NCBI GenBank assembly: GCA_902494375.1
Contig: CABUTL010000023.1
Span: 1-11,157 of the forward strand
DNA: 11,157 nucleotides
Direction: 5' to 3'
Origin: an uncultured Collinsella sp.
GTDB taxonomy: Bacteria; Actinomycetota; Coriobacteriia; Coriobacteriales; Coriobacteriaceae
The notes beneath the pieces were generated by a model, which ran no database searches, was not told where the DNA came from, and worked only from the letters and a program-made list of their open reading frames with translations. Position numbers and translations under genes: made by a program. Numbering within the stretch: the first letter of the stretch is position 1; each line of letters opens with the position of its first letter. Of this stretch, positions 4,880 through 11,157 are shown piece by piece.

Positions 4880-6271
4880 ATGACGGTGGATTTAAACAGG
4901 CTGATTCTGGGCAAGAGCTACAACTCTACCAAGGTCTTTCGTACGGCCCAGCATGTGGTTCAGGCCATCCTGCTCGGTATTGTCGTTCCGGCGCTTATCC
5001 TGCTGCTTATCTGGGATTTAACCGATAATCCCAATCCCGTTCCGGGCGTTGTCGTTATTGCCGGCCTGGTCATGCTGTGCTTCTTTTTCTCGTATGTCTT
5101 TGTGGTCCCCGACGACCTCACATCGAGCGCAACCGACCGTACGCTCGCCATCGCATCAAAAATATTCGCCTACACGTCGCGCGGCCTTACGCCCGAAGCG
5201 GCCCTGGGCGCCTCTAAAATTATCCTGTCCGAGACCATCGCCTCTGCCATCTGCTTTACCGATGGCAAACAGGTGTTGGCAAGCTGGGGCGAGGACTCGG
5301 CAAAGTGCCCTGCCGGCACCCCGGTTGTGCTCAAGACCACGCTCAACGTGATCGAGTCCGGCGAGCAGAGTGTATTTTCGCGCGACGCCTCCAATGAGAC
5401 GGGCGGCTATTTTCCCCGCCTGCGCGCCGGCATTGTCGCGCCGCTTACCGTGCGCGGGCATTGCGTGGGTACGCTCGAGCTGTACTATCCCCGCCTGAGC
5501 AGCATCGATATGCGCCAGACGGCGTTGGCCTCGGGTTTTGCCGATCTCATCTCCACGCAGCTCGCCAGCTTTGAGCTCGAGCGCCAGGACGAGCTCACAG
5601 CCCGCGTGGAGCTTCGGGCCCTGCAGTCGCAGGTCGACCCGCATTTTCTGTTCAACACCATTAGCACGATCGTGTCGCTCGTTCGAACCGAGCCCGACAA
5701 GGCGCGATCGCTGCTCATCGATTTTTCCAATTACTATCGTCAGACGCTTTCTGACTCCGATACGCTCACCACGCTCGAGCATGAGGTGGAACAGGGCACC
5801 CGTTATATCAATCTTATGCAGGCCCGGTATGGCGACGGCCGTCTGCGCGTCTCGGTCGATATCGACTTTGAGGTGCGCGATTGCATGGTGCCGCCGTTTA
5901 TCTTGCAGCCGTTGCTCGAAAACTGCATCAAGCATGCGCAGCGCGAGACCGAGCCGCTTTCTATTCGTGTTAGGGCTTTTGAGACCGATGACGGCTTGGA
6001 GATCATCGTCGAAGATGACGGCATCGGTATGAGCGAAGAAGTCTGCGCGCATCTGTTTGAGCAGCATCGCCGAGAGGAGCCCGAGAGCATTACCGCCGAC
6101 GGATCCATCAAGCGAGGTTGCGGCCTGGCGCTCTTCAACGTGCTTCAGCGCATCCATTTCTTTTACGGAGAAGATTCTGGCATGCGCGTGAAGTCCCAGG
6201 AAGGCGTGGGAACACAGGTCATCGTCGAGCTGAACGGCGAGCCGCATGAGCCGGCGCCGATGAAGGTGTAG
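4880..6271 (+). CDS. LytS-type sensor histidine kinase with two TM helices and a GAF-like domain
   Basis: This 463-residue protein has two membrane helices (about 26-46 and 55-76), then a short linker. A GAF-like sensory domain follows (about 85-230), with cysteines at 125, 143 and 195. The His_kinase dimerisation motif is LQSQVDPHFLFNT, with phospho-acceptor His255. The ATPase domain shows the N-box LLENCIKHA (Asn348), the G1 box DDGIGM (379-384) and the G2 box GCGL (413-416). This is the LytS/YehU family, which pairs with LytTR regulators; the gene for such a regulator starts 40 bp downstream. The N-terminus lies almost in the membrane with little outside the cell, so the GAF domain probably senses an intracellular or membrane signal. 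The start is uncertain: ATG 4880 has AAGGA nine bases upstream, while GTG 4886 has GAGGGG at better spacing. A close paralogue begins at 10800. Confidence 0.9.
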   Translation: MTVDLNRLILGKSYNSTKVFRTAQHVVQAILLGIVVPALILLLIWDLTDNPNPVPGVVVIAGLVMLCFFFSYVFVVPDDLTSSATDRTLAIASKIFAYTSRGLTPEAALGASKIILSETIASAICFTDGKQVLASWGEDSAKCPAGTPVVLKTTLNVIESGEQSVFSRDASNETGGYFPRLRAGIVAPLTVRGHCVGTLELYYPRLSSIDMRQTALASGFADLISTQLASFELERQDELTARVELRALQSQVDPHFLFNTISTIVSLVRTEPDKARSLLIDFSNYYRQTLSDSDTLTTLEHEVEQGTRYINLMQARYGDGRLRVSVDIDFEVRDCMVPPFILQPLLENCIKHAQRETEPLSIRVRAFETDDGLEIIVEDDGIGMSEEVCAHLFEQHRREEPESITADGSIKRGCGLALFNVLQRIHFFYGEDSGMRVKSQEGVGTQVIVELNGEPHEPAPMKV

Positions 6272-6311
6272 CGCGCGGTTGGATTGAGAGAAAAAAAGAG
6301 GGGAAGCGCAT

Positions 6312-7046
6312 ATGTCCGAGGGATGGAACATCTTGGTGGTTGATGACGAGCCCCCTATTAGGGCTGAGCTACGTTATCTGTTGGAAAAGGATGCGCGTGT
6401 GGGCCAGATTGCCGAGGCGGGCAATGTCACCGAGGCTGTGGAATCGATCCTGTCGAACAAGCCCGACGTCTTGTTTTTGGATATCACGATGCCCGGTCGC
6501 TCGGGAATCGAGCTTGCCGAGACGCTGCAGAACCTAAAGACGCCGCCGGTCGTGGTGTTTGTGACGGCATTTGCCGAGTATGCGGCCGATGCCTATAACC
6601 TCGATGCCGTCGATTACATCGTCAAGCCGGTCGAGGACGCGCGCCTGTCGAAGGCGCTCGACAAGATCGAAACCGCCCTGGGTGTTCGCCGCGCTGTCCA
6701 TACCCCGCGCCAGCCCCTTCGCCTGACGGTGGATCGTGGGGGTAAAAAGGTGTTCATTCCCGTGGCGGATGTCTGCTACTTTGAGGCACGCGCCGATTTT
6801 TGCAACGCCGTCTGCGCCGAGGGAACATACCTGATCAATGAGTCGATTTCCTCGCTCGAGCGGCGCCTGGCCTCCGAGGGCTTTATCCGTGTCCACCGCA
6901 GTTATCTGGTCAATTTGGAAGACGTGCACAATGTCGAGATCGGCTCCACGGGCCTGATGGAGCTCAGGCTCGATCGCGTGACCTCGACGGTGCCCGTGTC
7001 CCGCCGTCGCGCCGCCGAGGTTAAGACGCACCTGGGGCTTGCGTAA
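6312..7046 (+). CDS. LytTR-family response regulator
   Basis: This 244-residue DNA-binding regulator is the partner of the preceding kinase. The receiver domain (6-122) has the acidic pocket DDE (11-13), phospho-acceptor Asp57 in LFLDITMPG, Thr85 and Lys105 in VKP. The C-terminal LytTR domain (about 135-242) has the signature IPVADVCYFEAR and the conserved FIRVHRSYLVNL. It binds DNA through a beta-structured domain, typically at paired 9-bp repeats related to ACCGTTNGT. The ATG at 6312 has AGAGGGGAAG just upstream, and only 40 bp separate it from the kinase stop, so the two genes form an operon. Target genes are not known. One perfect half-site lies just before the kinase gene (4772-4780). 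The wider regulon could be the permease-amidohydrolase pair or surface genes. Confidence 0.92.
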   Translation: MSEGWNILVVDDEPPIRAELRYLLEKDARVGQIAEAGNVTEAVESILSNKPDVLFLDITMPGRSGIELAETLQNLKTPPVVVFVTAFAEYAADAYNLDAVDYIVKPVEDARLSKALDKIETALGVRRAVHTPRQPLRLTVDRGGKKVFIPVADVCYFEARADFCNAVCAEGTYLINESISSLERRLASEGFIRVHRSYLVNLEDVHNVEIGSTGLMELRLDRVTSTVPVSRRRAAEVKTHLGLA

Positions 7047-7078
7047 GCGGTCCGCACGCCACCGTTTACCGCCGCAGG

Positions 7079-7106
7079 TTTGGCACGGGCGCGCGGTGGG
7101 CATAAT
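7079..7106 (+). promoter_or_regulatory. Candidate promoter for the Zn-PLC-fold gene
   Basis: CATAAT (7101-7106) differs from the -10 consensus at one base and is preceded by GTGGG. TTTGGC, close to a -35 box, lies 16 bases upstream. Transcription would start near 7113, which is downstream of an ATG at 7109 and supports the ATG at 7139 as the true start. The same GTGGG-plus-(-10) arrangement recurs before the two following genes. Confidence 0.4.
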
Positions 7107-7138
7107 GGGTGGCATCGAATGAAATCGAAAGGATCATT

Positions 7139-8083
7139 ATGCCTGCGCTCATTACGCATCATCTGTTTGGCGAGGAAAGCATCGACCGTCTTCCGCAGGG
7201 CGTTATCACGTCCGACGAGGAGCGTATTGCCTTTATCCTGGGCAACCAGGGCCCCGACCCGTTTTTCTTCCACATTCTGACACCGCGTGTTTCCGACTGT
7301 ACGCTGCTGGCGCAGGTCATGCATCGCTCGCGCATGTCTCGCCAGTTCGCGTGCCTGCGCGACGGCGTGTCGCATCTGCTGCCGCGCGACGCCAGCTTGG
7401 GTCGCGCCTTTGCGCTGGGTCTGCTGTCTCATTACGTGCTCGACCGCAACGCCCACCCCTTTGTCTATGAGCAGCAGTTTGGCATCGTGGAGTCCGATTC
7501 AGAGCTTGAGGATTCGAGCAGTCAGGTCCATGCCGTGATCGAGAGCGACCTGGATGTACTGATGCTGCAGCTTAAGCGCGATGGCGCTACGGTCGACGAT
7601 TACCCGCCGGCGGGCGAGATCGTCACCACCGATCGCATCAGTCGCGTGGCCGGCGTGCTGATGAGCTATGTTGCCGGACGCGTGTACGGCATTGACATTC
7701 CGGCGGGGGAGTACGGTGCTGCCGTTGCCAATATGCAGCGACTTTACCGTGCGATTGAGCCGGCCGACTCCGTAAAGACGCGCGCGATCTCGCTGGTTGA
7801 GGGGTTGGTGCACGACTACTCGCTGCTCGACGGCCTTGCCCATCGCGTGACGACGGAGCTGCCCGAGCGCACCGGTAACCTGGGCCATCTGACATGGAAG
7901 AATCCCTTTACCGATGAGGTCTCGAACGAGAGTTTCCCCGAGGTCTTTGATCGCGCGCTGGTCGATTACGAGTGCACGGTCGCGCGTTTTATCGAGACCG
8001 GTGACATGGAGGCCGTGACCGGTCACGTCAACTACAGCGGCCGCGTGCTCGGCACCGACGAGGAGTTCGACCGCGAGGAGTAG
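7139..8083 (+). CDS. Zinc-dependent phospholipase C-fold family protein
   Basis: From ATG 7139 the product has 314 residues. This start is chosen because AAAGGA (7128-7133) lies five bases upstream, the protein then begins MPALITHHLFGE as relatives do, and an ATG at 7109 would precede the likely transcription start. The fold is the all-helical Zn_dep_PLPC type. Probable metal ligands are His7/His8, Asp40 in GNQGPDPFF, His98-x3-Asp102-x3-His106 in SHYVLDRNAHPF, and His131-x3-Glu135 in HAVIESDLD. Secreted members such as clostridial alpha-toxin hydrolyse phospholipids. This one has no signal peptide or membrane helix, so it is probably cytosolic and its substrate is unknown. Calling it a phospholipase by activity is not justified. 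It follows the two-component genes by 92 bp with its own candidate promoter, and precedes an MFS transporter gene by 101 bp. Confidence 0.82.
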   Translation: MPALITHHLFGEESIDRLPQGVITSDEERIAFILGNQGPDPFFFHILTPRVSDCTLLAQVMHRSRMSRQFACLRDGVSHLLPRDASLGRAFALGLLSHYVLDRNAHPFVYEQQFGIVESDSELEDSSSQVHAVIESDLDVLMLQLKRDGATVDDYPPAGEIVTTDRISRVAGVLMSYVAGRVYGIDIPAGEYGAAVANMQRLYRAIEPADSVKTRAISLVEGLVHDYSLLDGLAHRVTTELPERTGNLGHLTWKNPFTDEVSNESFPEVFDRALVDYECTVARFIETGDMEAVTGHVNYSGRVLGTDEEFDREE

Positions 8084-8133
8084 GGTCCGCTCCTGTCTCT
8101 TTGCCGAATCCTTACCGGCGCCTCCGTGCAATT

Positions 8134-8143
8134 GGGGTACGAT
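8134..8143 (+). promoter_or_regulatory. Candidate -10 region for the MFS gene
   Basis: TACGAT (8138-8143), preceded by TTGGGG, resembles a -10 box with a G-rich upstream extension. It is 41 bases before the MFS start codon. No convincing -35 is present. It shares the TGGG-then-TAnnAT-G pattern with the candidates at 7097-7107 and 9533-9543. Confidence 0.3.
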
Positions 8144-8184
8144 GAACTAGCTGCATATCGGGCGAATACGAAGGGTCCCTGTCC

Positions 8185-9444
8185 ATGAAATACACCAAGC
8201 TCGAGCGTAACTGGGTCATGTACGATGTGGGAAACTCGGCCCTCGTGCTGCTCAATACCTCGGTGGTGCCCATCTACTTTAACGCCATCAATACCGGCGC
8301 TTCCTCGGCAGACCTGGTGGTCGCTTGGGGCAACGCGCAGACGATTGCCTCGCTGGTCATTGCCATGCTCATGCCCATTCTGGGCGCGCTTGCCGATTAC
8401 GCCGGCAACAAGATCAAGTTCTTCTTGGGCTTCTTCCTCACGGGCCTGGTTCTTTGCCTGGCGCAGGCTATCCCAATGTCCGCCATGGCATTTTTGACCG
8501 TGTACGTGCTGTGCACCATCGGCCTTAACTCTTCTATGACGTTCTACGACGCCATGCTGCCCGACATTACCACCGACGAGCGTATGGACGCCGTGTCCAG
8601 CTCGGGCTATGCTTGGGGCTACATCGGTTCCACCGTGCCGTTCATCATCTGCCTGGCGCTTATCATGGGTGGTCCCGCTCTTGGTGTCCCCACCATGCTG
8701 GCAACGCGTCTGTCGTTTGTCATCACTGGTGCCTGGTGGCTCATCTTTACCCTGCCGCTCATTCGCACCTATAAGCAGAAGTACGGTCGCGAGCGTGGTC
8801 CCGAGGACACCATCGGCCACATCGTGGGCGGCGTGTTCTCCGAGGTCGGACACACCATGCGCGAGATTGCCCACAACAAGACCGTGCTGGTCTACATGAT
8901 CGCGTTCTTCTTCTACATCGACGGTGTGCACACGGTCATTTCCATGGCAACCAGCTATGGATCGGCTTTGGGCATCGACTCGACCCAACTGGTGCTGGCT
9001 CTGCTCGTTACGCAGTTTGTGGCCTTTCCGTCCGCCATCATCTACGGCAAGCTCGCCGGTCGCGTGGGCACACTCAATATGATCTTGGTGGCCGTCGCCG
9101 CCTATATGGGCATCGTGCTCTTTGCCGCGTTCTTCCTCAAGACCGCCTTTGAATTCTGGGTGCTTGCCATTATGGTCGGCCTGTTCCAGGGCGGTGTGCA
9201 GGCGCTCAGCCGTAGCTACTTCGGCCGCATTATTCCCAAGGAAAAGTCCAACGAGTACTACGGCTTCTTTGATATCTTTGGCCGATATGCAAGCGTTATG
9301 GGCACCTTCTTGGTGTCGGTCGTCACCTCGCTGACCGGCAACCCCTCGCTGGGCGTCCTGTCTATCGGCGTGCTGCTGGTGGTGGGCTTTGTGCTGCTGG
9401 TCCGTCTGTCCCGCATGTCTCAGACGGCAGAGCAGGCCGCATAG
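8185..9444 (+). CDS. UMF1-family MFS transporter
   Basis: This 419-residue integral membrane carrier has about 12 helices. Its signatures belong to the UMF1/Atg22-like branch of the major facilitator superfamily. They are NWVMYDVGNSA at the N-terminus (9-19), MTFYDAMLPDIT (118-129), the MDAVSSSGYAWGYIGS loop (134-149) and GGVQALSRSYFGRIIPKE (336-353) with EYYGFFDIFGR (357-367). The eukaryotic relative Atg22 exports amino acids from vacuoles. Bacterial UMF1 members are widespread and their substrates are mostly unknown, so none is assigned. GAAGGG (8170-8175) lies nine bases before the ATG. It is on the same strand as the Zn-PLC-fold gene 101 bp upstream, with a candidate promoter between them, and ends in a shared 171-bp gap that holds a terminator at 9560-9594. 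Length and motif order are complete; no damage is visible. Confidence 0.9.
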   Translation: MKYTKLERNWVMYDVGNSALVLLNTSVVPIYFNAINTGASSADLVVAWGNAQTIASLVIAMLMPILGALADYAGNKIKFFLGFFLTGLVLCLAQAIPMSAMAFLTVYVLCTIGLNSSMTFYDAMLPDITTDERMDAVSSSGYAWGYIGSTVPFIICLALIMGGPALGVPTMLATRLSFVITGAWWLIFTLPLIRTYKQKYGRERGPEDTIGHIVGGVFSEVGHTMREIAHNKTVLVYMIAFFFYIDGVHTVISMATSYGSALGIDSTQLVLALLVTQFVAFPSAIIYGKLAGRVGTLNMILVAVAAYMGIVLFAAFFLKTAFEFWVLAIMVGLFQGGVQALSRSYFGRIIPKEKSNEYYGFFDIFGRYASVMGTFLVSVVTSLTGNPSLGVLSIGVLLVVGFVLLVRLSRMSQTAEQAA

Positions 9445-9532
9445 GAACTTGCCGGTAATTGCGTCCGCCGCGATACTCTTTTGGGGTTATCCGCAATAAA
9501 CATTCTGACTTTCGAACAATGATTAGCCCAAG

Positions 9533-9542
9533 TGGGTATGAT
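9533..9542 (+). promoter_or_regulatory. Candidate extended -10 before the glycosyltransferase
   Basis: TATGAT (9537-9542) is preceded by GTGGG and has no clear -35. Transcription would begin near 9549, about 11 bases before the terminator hairpin that precedes the glycosyltransferase gene. If it is real, the hairpin lies at the very 5' end of that transcript. Confidence 0.35.
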
Positions 9543-9559
9543 GGAGTCAGCTAGGTCGC

Positions 9560-9594
9560 GGGGCGTCGCCTGTGTTTGGCGGCGTCCCGTTTTT
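9560..9594 (+). terminator. Intrinsic terminator upstream of the glycosyltransferase gene
   Basis: GGGGCGTCGCC (9560-9570) pairs over 11 bp, with two G-U wobbles, with GGCGGCGTCCC (9578-9588). The loop is 7 bases and GTTTTT follows. It is 116 bases past the MFS stop and 22 bases before the glycosyltransferase ATG. It terminates the MFS transcript. Given the candidate promoter just before it, it could also attenuate the glycosyltransferase-kinase operon. Confidence 0.8.
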
Positions 9595-9615
9595 GTGTTG
9601 CAGGGAGGGTAAGGC

Positions 9616-10803
9616 ATGAACGCCACGGTCGTGATTCCAACGTATTGGGCGGGCGATGACGCTCGCGCAAACGCCCCTGGCACCTATGACCATTCGACAC
9701 GACTCAACGCCGACAATCCCGAACTCGACCGCTGCCTGGCCTCGCTTGAGCAGGTGCGCGACATCCCGCGCATCATCCTTTTGGTGGTCTGTCCCGTTTC
9801 TGCCACAGCCGATGTGTCGCTGCGCGTGCACGAGATTGTCGACGCGCATCCCACGCTCAAGGTCACCGTTGTCACCAACACCCAGGCCTCGCGCATCGCA
9901 GACCGGGTTGCTCAGATCGCGCCCAAGGGTTCGGGCGAGTGCGTGAGCCTGCGAGGCTACGGTGCCATCCGCAACATGGGGCTGGCCTGTGCCGCTGTGC
10001 TGGGGCATGACGCGGTTATCTTTTTGGATGACGATGAGGCTGTCATCGACGCCGATTTTATGAAGCGCGCGACCTATGCGTTGGGGCAGCAGACGCGTCA
10101 GGGCTTGCCTATCTTGGTCAAGAGCGGCTATTTCTACGATCGCGACGGCTCGCCGCTGGCTCCCACGGACAAGGCAGGCATCTGCCATCGTTGGTGGACC
10201 AAGCGCATCGAGTTCAATCGCTGGATGAAAAAGGCGCTCTCGGGCACCCGCATCTCGCGCTCCAACTACGTGTGCGGCGGCCTGATGGCCCTGCACGCCC
10301 GCGCCTTTACGCGTGTGGCCTTTGACCCGTTTATCACCCGCGGCGAGGACTTGGATTACCTCTTTAATATGCGCATGTTTGGCTACGACGTGTGGTTCGA
10401 TAACGAGTGGACCGTGCGCCATCTGCCTCCGGAGTCCGAAAAGCGCTCACCGCGCTTTATGCAGGATGTATACCGTTGGTACTACGAACGGGCCAAGTTG
10501 ACATTCGCCGCGCATCAAAAGGAGCTCATTCCCGTTACGGCGGCATCGCTCATGCCCTACCCGGGCCCGTGGATTTCGCGCGAGCTCGACGACCGCGTGC
10601 GCAAGACCGCTATGGTCCGCAGCGTGTTTACCCGCGAGCATGAGGGCTACCTGCGCATCTGGCGCCATGGTATCGACGAGGCAAAGGCCTATGCGCGCCA
10701 AAACGCTGCAAGCTACCTGCGTTTCCAGAGCTTTTGGCCCAAGATCATGGACGGGCTTTGGCGTGACGCACAACTGATCAGTATCCTGGAGGGGGCCGAA
10801 TGA
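9616..10803 (+). CDS. GT2-type (GT-A fold) glycosyltransferase
   Basis: This is a 395-residue protein. The N-terminal strand NATVVIPTY (2-10) is the classic GT-A nucleotide-binding start. GAIRNMGLACA (116-126) matches the GT2 ARNxG motif. IFLDDDEAV carries the metal-binding acidic cluster Asp138-140. CGGLMALHARAF (220-231) followed by RGEDLDYLFNMR (242-253) supplies the acceptor-side ED base, and VRHL (267-270) the following His. There is no membrane segment, so it acts in the cytosol or at the inner membrane face, adding a sugar from a nucleotide donor to an unknown acceptor, perhaps a surface glycan. An insertion between residues 12 and 40 and a roughly 120-residue C-terminal helical part are unusual for simple GT2 enzymes. 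The ATG has GGGAGGG (9603-9609) upstream. Its last codon and TGA stop overlap the next gene's start in ATGA, so the two are translated together. Confidence 0.8.
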   Translation: MNATVVIPTYWAGDDARANAPGTYDHSTRLNADNPELDRCLASLEQVRDIPRIILLVVCPVSATADVSLRVHEIVDAHPTLKVTVVTNTQASRIADRVAQIAPKGSGECVSLRGYGAIRNMGLACAAVLGHDAVIFLDDDEAVIDADFMKRATYALGQQTRQGLPILVKSGYFYDRDGSPLAPTDKAGICHRWWTKRIEFNRWMKKALSGTRISRSNYVCGGLMALHARAFTRVAFDPFITRGEDLDYLFNMRMFGYDVWFDNEWTVRHLPPESEKRSPRFMQDVYRWYYERAKLTFAAHQKELIPVTAASLMPYPGPWISRELDDRVRKTAMVRSVFTREHEGYLRIWRHGIDEAKAYARQNAASYLRFQSFWPKIMDGLWRDAQLISILEGAE

Positions 10804-11157
10804 TCGACCGCCGCGCCCAGCGCGATAGTTCATTATCAATCTTTCGCATCATTGCCGTTGCCTGCGCCATTTGCGTGCTGGTGTACTTTATTTTTGCCCT
10901 GGTGACCGGTATCGAGCCGATCGCCACGGTGATTGCCTGCGCGCTGCTGTGCATCTTTCTGTGCATCTTTATCTTTTTGACGCTCAATCCCGATTCGGTG
11001 CGCTCCCAGTACACCGAGGAGACGCTCTCGGTGGCCTCGGCCATGCTCGAGGACATTAAGGGCGGTCTGACGCAGGAGTCGGCGCGTTTGGTGTGCCAGC
11101 GCATTTTGCCCGAGACGCGCGCCATGACGGTGGCCATCACCGACGAGGACAACGTGC
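10800..11157 (+). CDS. Second LytS-like sensor kinase, N-terminal part (3' end outside window)
   Basis: The open frame from ATG 10800 to the window edge gives 119 residues with no stop. Two hydrophobic helices (about 13-36 and 41-62) are followed by the start of a GAF-like domain. Residues from about 63 onward align with residues 80-132 of the kinase at 4880: TLSVAS matches TLAIAS, GGLTQESA matches RGLTPEAA, RILPETRAMTVAITD matches IILSETIASAICFTD. The same two-helix plus GAF plan therefore predicts a LytS-type histidine kinase; the catalytic part is not in the window. The start overlaps the glycosyltransferase stop by 4 bp (ATGA), and GGAGGGGG (10788-10795) lies five bases upstream, so translation is coupled. 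A response regulator gene is expected shortly beyond the edge. Confidence 0.78.
   Translation, partial: MIDRRAQRDSSLSIFRIIAVACAICVLVYFIFALVTGIEPIATVIACALLCIFLCIFIFLTLNPDSVRSQYTEETLSVASAMLEDIKGGLTQESARLVCQRILPETRAMTVAITDEDNV

Noticed and set aside
5156..6331. 391-codon minus-strand frame across the kinase gene
   Set aside because: It is a shadow of the kinase, whose catalytic boxes are all present on the plus strand.
8032..8988. 318-codon minus-strand frame across the MFS gene
   Set aside because: It is His/Gly/Asp-rich low-quality sequence opposite a clear transporter.
9547..10422. 291-codon minus-strand frame across the glycosyltransferase gene
   Set aside because: It is antisense to the DDD and ED motifs of the glycosyltransferase, with no support of its own.

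Overview
The window looks like a stretch of a high-GC actinobacterial chromosome of the gut family Coriobacteriaceae, most likely Collinsella. The basis is strongly C- and G-ending codons, Shine-Dalgarno starts, and a gene mix (carbamate kinase, UMF1-type MFS carrier, GAF/LytS kinases with LytTR regulators, a cytosolic Zn-PLC-fold protein) that I associate with that group. The genus is a judgement from style, not a database match.

Layout. Bases 1-138 are the 3' end of a carbamate kinase gene (arcC), closed by a strong intrinsic terminator (204-236). Then comes a compact, gene-free 270-bp element (245-514) with near-perfect 28-bp terminal inverted repeats. Inside it are three degenerate 48-bp palindrome-like units at a 61-62 bp period. 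Its right terminus supplies the stop codon of a convergent minus-strand gene (512-1546) for a membrane-anchored C39-like cysteine peptidase with a long basic, disordered N-terminus. A 361-bp gene-free divergent spacer follows.

From 1908 everything runs on the plus strand. An APC-superfamily amino-acid permease (1908-3359) and a COG1228-type metal-dependent amidohydrolase/dipeptidase (3491-4768) form an uptake-and-hydrolysis pair. The spacer between them is highly structured, and the pair ends in an intrinsic terminator (4827-4853). Next is a two-component system: a LytS-type sensor kinase with two membrane helices and a GAF-like domain (4880-6271), and its LytTR response regulator (6312-7046). 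Then follow a zinc-dependent phospholipase C-fold protein (7139-8083), a UMF1-family MFS transporter (8185-9444), and a GT2-type glycosyltransferase (9616-10803). The glycosyltransferase overlaps by 4 bp a second sensor kinase (10800 to the window edge) that is recognisably paralogous to the first.

How the parts may work together (inference). The permease and amidohydrolase probably import and hydrolyse a peptide-like or N-acyl amino-acid compound. Their codon use suggests high expression. The adjacent LytTR system is the obvious candidate regulator of neighbouring genes. The second kinase is translationally coupled to a glycosyltransferase, which hints at a link to surface glycans.

The most notable non-coding items are the 270-bp inverted-repeat element and the structured leaders. 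I see no rRNA, tRNA, CRISPR array, phage gene or transposase. No clearly novel multi-gene system is evident.
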